From an uncultured bacterium (lineage in GTDB: Bacteria; Gemmatimonadota; Gemmatimonadetes; Longimicrobiales; RSA9): 8,129 nt of DNA. The notes below the pieces were generated by a model, which was not told the DNA's origin, searched no databases, and saw only the letters and a list, made by a program, of their open reading frames with translations. A program made the translations under genes and the position numbers. Location of the stretch: contig CALBZE010000130.1 in assembly GCA_937889645.1 (NCBI GenBank), positions 1-8,129 of the forward strand. Reading direction: 5' to 3'. Positions 4,275 through 8,129 of this stretch are shown one piece after another; position 1 is the stretch's first letter; every line of letters begins with the position of its first letter.

Positions 4275-5009
4275 ATGACGACACCGATCTGGCAACGGGC
4301 GCTGGCCGAGGGCATCGGCACGTTCGCCCTGATCTTCATCGGCGTGCTCGCGATCACGGCCGGCGACGTCGCCGCGCTCCCGGAGGGGACGGTCTCGCTC
4401 GCCACGATCGCCTTCGCGCACGGGCTGGTCATCGCGGTGATGGTCGCGGCGCTGGCGGCGGTCTCGGGCGGGCACTTCAACCCCGCGATCACGCTGGGCT
4501 TCGTCGTGACCGGGCGGATGGACGTGGGGACCGGCCTCGTCTACTGGCTCGCGCAGCTGCTCGGCGCGGCCGTCGCCGGGTTCCTGCTGGCCGCGATCAT
4601 CGGCGCCGACGCGGTCGCCGCGGGGACGCCGGCGCTCGCGCCCACGATCCCGGCCGGTGCCGGGATCATCCTCGAGGCGGTCACGACCTTCTTCCTCGTC
4701 TTCGTCGTCTTCGGGACCGCGGTCGACGAGCGGGCGCCGTCGTCGGTCTTCCCGTTCGCGATCGGCCTCACGATCGCGCTCGACATCATGGCGATCGGGC
4801 CGCTGACCGGCGGCGCTGTCAACCCGGCGCGCGCGTTCGGCCCGGCGCTCGCCTCGGGCGCGTGGGGCGACCACCTCGTCTACTGGATCGGCCCGCTGAT
4901 CGGCGGCGCGCTCGCCGGCCTGGTCATGCACTACGCGCTCATGGCCCGCGCGCCGACGCCGCCGGTCGGCGAGCGCGGCGGGCCCGCGCCGGGAGAGGAG
5001 CGGGGATGA
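4275..5009 (+). CDS. aquaporin / MIP-family channel with TIP2-like selectivity filter
   Basis: This 244-residue membrane protein has six hydrophobic segments and two half-helix NPA motifs, GGHFNPAI (NPA 69-71) and GAVNPARAFGP (NPA 183-185). It conducts water and/or small neutral solutes across the inner membrane. Counting from the NPA motifs, the four aromatic/arginine filter positions are His49 (helix 2), Ile171 (helix 5), Gly180 (loop E) and Arg186. E. coli AqpZ has Phe, His, Thr, Arg at these positions. His/Ile/Gly/Arg is the plant TIP2 (ammonia-permeable) combination, and the helix 5 to loop E stretch IMAIGPLTGGAVNPAR is gaplessly alignable to it. ATG 4275 has GGAGG at 4264-4268. An in-frame upstream extension to 4170 is proline-rich, lacks a ribosome binding site and is not membrane-like. 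The C-terminal 20 residues (APTPPVGERGG...) form a hydrophilic tail. The transported solute is a prediction only. Confidence 0.92.
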   Translation: MTTPIWQRALAEGIGTFALIFIGVLAITAGDVAALPEGTVSLATIAFAHGLVIAVMVAALAAVSGGHFNPAITLGFVVTGRMDVGTGLVYWLAQLLGAAVAGFLLAAIIGADAVAAGTPALAPTIPAGAGIILEAVTTFFLVFVVFGTAVDERAPSSVFPFAIGLTIALDIMAIGPLTGGAVNPARAFGPALASGAWGDHLVYWIGPLIGGALAGLVMHYALMARAPTPPVGERGGPAPGEERG

Positions 5010-5027
5010 GGCGGATGCGAATAACGA

Positions 5028-5061
5028 ACCCCCGGCGCGGTCCCATCGCCGCGCCGGGGGT
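5028..5061. terminator. bidirectional 13-bp hairpin terminator
   Basis: ACCCCCGGCGCGG (5028-5040) and CCGCGCCGGGGGT (5049-5061) are perfect reverse complements around an 8-nt loop. It sits between the convergent aquaporin gene (stop 5009) and M14 peptidase gene (stop at 5115), 18 and 53 bases away, so it can serve both. No T-run follows on either strand. Confidence 0.7.
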
Positions 5062-5114
5062 CGTCGCTACGCCGCGCTCGCCGGATCGCGCGACGTCGCC
5101 TTACCGCCTTCCTC

Positions 5115-7925
5115 CTACCTCACCCGCGCGCGCTCGGCCCGCGCCAGCGAGATCGGGTTGAAGACGAACTTGAACGTGCCGTGCGGCTGCGCGCGGTAGA
5201 GCACCTCGGGCGCGAAGAGGTAGAGCATCCCCTTCCCGACGGGCGCCTCGACGACCGCGGCGCCGCCCTGGAGGCGGTGCTGCCCCCACGCCCAGCCGCT
5301 GCGCAGCGGCTCGGGCGAGTCGTACCACGCGACGGCGCGCACGCCCGCCGTCTCCGCGCCGGGCTCGAGCCGCAGCACCGGCGAGCGGACGAACATGAAG
5401 TCCGCGTACTCGCCGATCCCGTACGCGACCGGCCGCGAGTTGTCGACCTTCGCCTGCAGGATCGAGCCGGGGACGAAGAACTCCTCCGGCGGCAGCCGCT
5501 GGCCCTTCTCGTCGACCAGGTGGTCGCCGACCGGGAGGCCGAGGTGCCGCGCGAGCACCGTCGAGCTGCCGATCGTGATCACCGTCCCGCCGTCCTCGAG
5601 GAACTTCTTGATCTGCGGGACCGTCTTCGAGACGGTGACCTGGCCGAGCATGTGGCGGTACTCGGCCGGGATCGACGACTCGTCCGCCTCCCACGGCGAG
5701 CGGCCCTGCCGGTCCGCCGCCGGGATCGCGCCATCGACGAAGACGAGCACGTCGAAGTCCTTCTTCAGGTTCCCCTTGTCGAGCCGCTGCGGGAAGACGA
5801 CCTCGAACGGGAAGTCGAACCTCTCGAAGAGCCAGCGCGTCCAGCCGGACTCCATCGAGCCGCCGTAGCGGTCCCAGAGCGCGATCCGGACCGGGCGCAG
5901 GCGGTAGTGCTCGCCCGCGGGCGCCTCGGTCGCGGCGTCGAAGGAGATGCCGAGCTCGTTCGCGAGCGGGACGAGCCGCTGCCGGACGTTCCCCTTCGCC
6001 GGGATGAAGAACGTCCCGGCCGGGTACGTCTTCCCCCCGTGCGTCCACGCGTCGGCCAGGCGGTAGACGTCGACGCGCGCGGCGAGCAGGCGGTTGACCG
6101 CCTTGAAGGCGTCGTTGTACGCCGTCGACAGGATCCAGCCCGCCGTCGCGCCGTCGGCGACCGTGCCGGGCGGCGGCGAGAGGTGGAACCCTTCGACCAC
6201 CTCGAACGGGCCGTCGAAGCCGTCCAGGATGCGGTCGAACTCGATCCCCATCTGGTAGGCGAGCGTCCAGCCGGCCGCGTCGTACGGCGGGATCGGCGGG
6301 CCGCCGGGGTAGCGGAAGTCGTTCGGGTGGTCCTGCGGCTCGAACATGTCGATGATGTGCGGGCGGAACGCCTGCGCCGTCTTGATCACGTACGAGCCCT
6401 TCGGGTACCGCTTCCCGTTCACGGTGAAGTCCGCCGTCGCTCGGTGGACGGTGATCCCCGTCTCGAGCAGCGCCTCGACGAACTTCGTCGCCGTCGGGAA
6501 GTCCGCCTGGTCGGCGGGGATGATGTAGCCGCGCGGGTCACGCCACTCGGGGCGGTAGAGGAGCGACATCGCGCGGCGCGACTCCTCGCTGTCCGGCGCG
6601 TTGGCCAGCAGCCCGCCGACGGCCATCCCGTCCGCGTCGAGCGCCGCCTTCGACTCCTCGGCCATCGCCTGGCGCACCGCCTCGATCCGCTTGGGCGCGA
6701 CGGTCCAGGAGTCGCGGCTGCCGCGCTCGATCGAGTTCATCCCCATGCGCCAGAAGTTGAAGAGCAGCGTCTCACGGTAGCGGGACGCGTAGTCGAGGAC
6801 CGCGTAGTTGGCCGTGACCGAGTAGTCGACCGACTGCCGGAAGTGCCACTTCTGCGGCATGATCGGCATCGGCAGGTCGCCGCTCGGGAGCTGGCGGTTG
6901 GCGACGAACGGGATCTCCATCGGCGTCGGGTTCCCGATCGTCTCCGTCAGCAGCCCGATCATGTTGTGGAAGTAGGTGACCGTGCGCAGCCCGCCGTTCC
7001 ACCACGTCGAGTAGTTGGCGCCGCGCCGCATCGTCGCGCCGCCCTTCCCCTCCGCGACGAACCGGCTGTGCATCGCCGCGCCGACCTGGTCGAGCGAGGT
7101 GATAACGAGCGGGTCGACGTTGTAGTTGAACGGATCGCGGAAGGGCGGAGCGAAGAGGACCGTACCGGTCGGGCCCGTCTGGTGGTGGTTGTAGACGATC
7201 TGCGGGAACCACTCGTGGAACAGGACCCGGTTCATGTTCTCGGTCTCGGGCTGCGTCGACATGTAGAAGTCGCGGTTGTTGTCGTGCCCGATGTACTTCT
7301 GGTACAGGCGCGGGATGCCGCGCGTCGAGCGCTTGGTCGGGTCCGGCTCGCGCATGTACCAGTTCGAGACGAGCTCCATCCCGTCCGGGTTCGCGTGGAC
7401 GGCGAGGACGATGACGTCGTCGAGGATGCGGAGCGTCTCCGGGTCGTCGCGGCTGACGAGCTGGTAGACGGTCTCGAGGAGCTGCTGCGCGCCGAGCACC
7501 TCGGTCGCGTGGAGCCCGCCGTCGATCCAGACGACGGCCTTCCCCTCGGCGGCGAGGCGCCGGGCCTCGACCTCGGAGACGCCCTCGGCGCGGGCGAGCC
7601 GCCGCGAGATCTGGCGGTAGCGCTCGAGGTTCGCGTGGTTCTCGGGCGACGTCACGATCGCCATGAGCTGATCGCGGCCCTCGGCCGTCTTGCCGATCGA
7701 GACGACCTTGATGCGGTCGGACTCCGCGTCCAGCCGCTTCCAGTACTCCGTGAACTGCGTGTAGTTGGGGAGTACGTAATCGGCGCCGATCGTGTGGCCG
7801 AAGAACTCCTCGGGCGTGGTGACCCGGGCCTTGGTCTGGGTGGTCTGCGCCTGGAGCGCGGTCGTGCCCGCGAAGAGCAGCATCCCCAGAGCCGTGGACC
7901 ATCGTCTCGGAAGGGTGGTGTGCAT
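5115..7925 (-). CDS. secreted M14-family zinc carboxypeptidase-like protein
   Basis: This 936-residue protein has a Sec signal peptide (cleavage near ALQAQ, residue 26) and an M14 metallopeptidase domain (about 40-390). The zinc motif is GGLHATE (His139 and Glu142), followed by AVHANPDG, DNNRDF (Asn217-Arg218, carboxylate binding), the third zinc ligand in YNHHQTGP (His247 or His248) and TETIGNP (Glu328, the general base in carboxypeptidase A). All catalytic positions are present, so it should be active in the periplasm or outside the cell, trimming peptides or cell-wall peptides. Residues about 400-670 are a large region I cannot name. Residues about 675-800 (RIALWDRYGGSMESGWTRW, DVLVFVDGAIP, KKFLEDGGTVITIGSSTVLA) resemble a class I amidotransferase/ThuA-like fold without the nucleophile cysteine. 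ATG 7923-7925 has AGGAGG eight bases upstream; a 28-residue extension to 8009 would place arginines before the signal peptide and has no such site. Confidence 0.9.
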   Translation of the reverse strand: MHTTLPRRWSTALGMLLFAGTTALQAQTTQTKARVTTPEEFFGHTIGADYVLPNYTQFTEYWKRLDAESDRIKVVSIGKTAEGRDQLMAIVTSPENHANLERYRQISRRLARAEGVSEVEARRLAAEGKAVVWIDGGLHATEVLGAQQLLETVYQLVSRDDPETLRILDDVIVLAVHANPDGMELVSNWYMREPDPTKRSTRGIPRLYQKYIGHDNNRDFYMSTQPETENMNRVLFHEWFPQIVYNHHQTGPTGTVLFAPPFRDPFNYNVDPLVITSLDQVGAAMHSRFVAEGKGGATMRRGANYSTWWNGGLRTVTYFHNMIGLLTETIGNPTPMEIPFVANRQLPSGDLPMPIMPQKWHFRQSVDYSVTANYAVLDYASRYRETLLFNFWRMGMNSIERGSRDSWTVAPKRIEAVRQAMAEESKAALDADGMAVGGLLANAPDSEESRRAMSLLYRPEWRDPRGYIIPADQADFPTATKFVEALLETGITVHRATADFTVNGKRYPKGSYVIKTAQAFRPHIIDMFEPQDHPNDFRYPGGPPIPPYDAAGWTLAYQMGIEFDRILDGFDGPFEVVEGFHLSPPPGTVADGATAGWILSTAYNDAFKAVNRLLAARVDVYRLADAWTHGGKTYPAGTFFIPAKGNVRQRLVPLANELGISFDAATEAPAGEHYRLRPVRIALWDRYGGSMESGWTRWLFERFDFPFEVVFPQRLDKGNLKKDFDVLVFVDGAIPAADRQGRSPWEADESSIPAEYRHMLGQVTVSKTVPQIKKFLEDGGTVITIGSSTVLARHLGLPVGDHLVDEKGQRLPPEEFFVPGSILQAKVDNSRPVAYGIGEYADFMFVRSPVLRLEPGAETAGVRAVAWYDSPEPLRSGWAWGQHRLQGGAAVVEAPVGKGMLYLFAPEVLYRAQPHGTFKFVFNPISLARAERARVR

Positions 7926-7956
7926 CGGCACGTCCTCCTGGTGACGGAACAGCTCG

Positions 7957-7977
7957 CGGCGCCGCCGCGCGGCGCCG
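7957..7977 (-). other. small hairpin in the M14 gene leader
   Basis: CGGCGCC (7957-7963) pairs with GGCGCCG (7971-7977) around a 7-nt loop. It lies about 30 bases upstream of the start codon, inside the predicted 70-nt leader. In so GC-rich a sequence it could be fortuitous. Confidence 0.25.
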
Positions 7978-8004
7978 GCAGGGTGGGTTCGGGTGATTCC
8001 TGGT

Positions 8005-8013
8005 AGCATAGCA
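8005..8013 (-). promoter_or_regulatory. extended -10 promoter candidate for the M14 gene
   Basis: On the minus strand this reads TGCTATGCT, that is TG-N-TATGCT, an extended -10 element with four of six matches to TATAAT. It is the only AT-rich island in the region. Transcription would begin near 7998 and leave a leader of about 70 nt. No -35 element is recognisable, which is tolerable for extended -10 promoters. Confidence 0.4.
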
Positions 8014-8033
8014 TGGTGCGGGGGGATAGGCCA

Positions 8034-8057
8034 GGGCGGGGGCGGGAGGGGGCGGGG
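8034..8057 (+). other. G-quadruplex motif upstream of the M14 gene
   Basis: Five G-runs of 3, 5, 3, 5 and 4 are separated by single bases (C, C, A, C) on the plus strand, which is a canonical and potentially stable quadruplex motif. It begins about 20 bases upstream of the -10 candidate on the non-coding side of the M14 gene. Confidence 0.5.
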
Positions 8058-8076
8058 CAGCGCGAGGGCGCGACCG

Positions 8077-8108
8077 GGGCCTGGCTAGGGCGTGGCTGGG
8101 GCGTGGCG
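8077..8108. repeat. three 11-bp direct repeats
   Basis: GGGCNTGGC(T/G) occurs at 8077, 8088 and 8099, an exact 11-bp spacing close to one helical turn. It lies near the right edge of the window, so further copies or an upstream gene cannot be seen. No coding frame is evident from 8014 to 8129. Confidence 0.45.
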
Positions 8109-8129
8109 CGGTGTGGGGCACGAGCGCGG

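Noticed and set aside
5181..8006. A 941-codon open frame on the plus strand opposite the M14 gene
   Set aside because: It is the antisense mirror of a GC-rich gene. Its translation is Arg/Val/Asp/Leu-rich without domain motifs, whereas the minus frame has a signal peptide, a zinc site and a ribosome binding site.
7926..8009. Upstream start of the M14 gene adding 28 residues
   Set aside because: It would put an Arg-rich segment before a good signal peptide. The ATG at 7923-7925 has AGGAGG at ideal spacing.

Overview
The window is about 70% G+C. It has G/C-ending codons throughout its genes, good AGGAGG-type ribosome binding sites, and several exported proteins with Sec or lipoprotein signals. 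The long periplasmic M14 peptidase, the secreted isoaspartyl peptidase and the lipoprotein FKBP suggest a Gram-negative soil or environmental bacterium. A Gemmatimonadota-like lineage fits best, but this is inference from protein style, not from a marker gene.

Layout, left to right. (1) 1-428 holds a possible last 16 codons of a rightward gene, then a 17-bp tandem repeat, a C-rich triplicated motif and a strong 13-bp hairpin. (2) 429-951 (-) is a secreted histidine phosphatase split by an apparent frameshift near 786-795. (3) 952-1555 is a 600-bp repeat-rich spacer. It carries two heptamer arrays of one family in opposite orientation (984-1018 and 1391-1488), a remnant of an excisionase/MerR-like helix-turn-helix gene, an imperfect ~62-bp tandem duplication, a 14-bp tandem repeat and a quadruplex-prone tract. 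(4) 1556-2122 (+) is nfuA, an Fe-S cluster carrier, with a hairpin starting in its stop codon. (5) 2275-4022 (-) is a two-gene unit: a secreted isoaspartyl peptidase/asparaginase followed 14 nt later by an FKBP-type prolyl isomerase lipoprotein. (6) 4275-5009 (+), divergent from that unit, is an aquaporin-family channel. (7) 5028-5061 is a near-ideal hairpin between convergent genes. (8) 5115-7925 (-) is a 936-residue secreted M14 zinc carboxypeptidase-like protein with a C-terminal amidotransferase-like domain. Upstream of it lie an extended -10 promoter candidate, a G-quadruplex motif and short 11-bp repeats.

A loose functional theme is periplasmic peptide use: an M14 peptidase, an isoaspartyl peptidase/asparaginase and a periplasmic foldase. 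The most notable protein observation is that the channel's predicted aromatic/arginine selectivity filter is His/Ile/Gly/Arg. That is the combination known from plant ammonia-conducting TIP2 aquaporins, and the gene stands divergent to an enzyme that can release ammonia. No CRISPR array, tRNA, rRNA or complete mobile element is visible. I do not see a convincing wholly new multi-gene system; the least explained material is the repeat-rich spacer at 952-1555.
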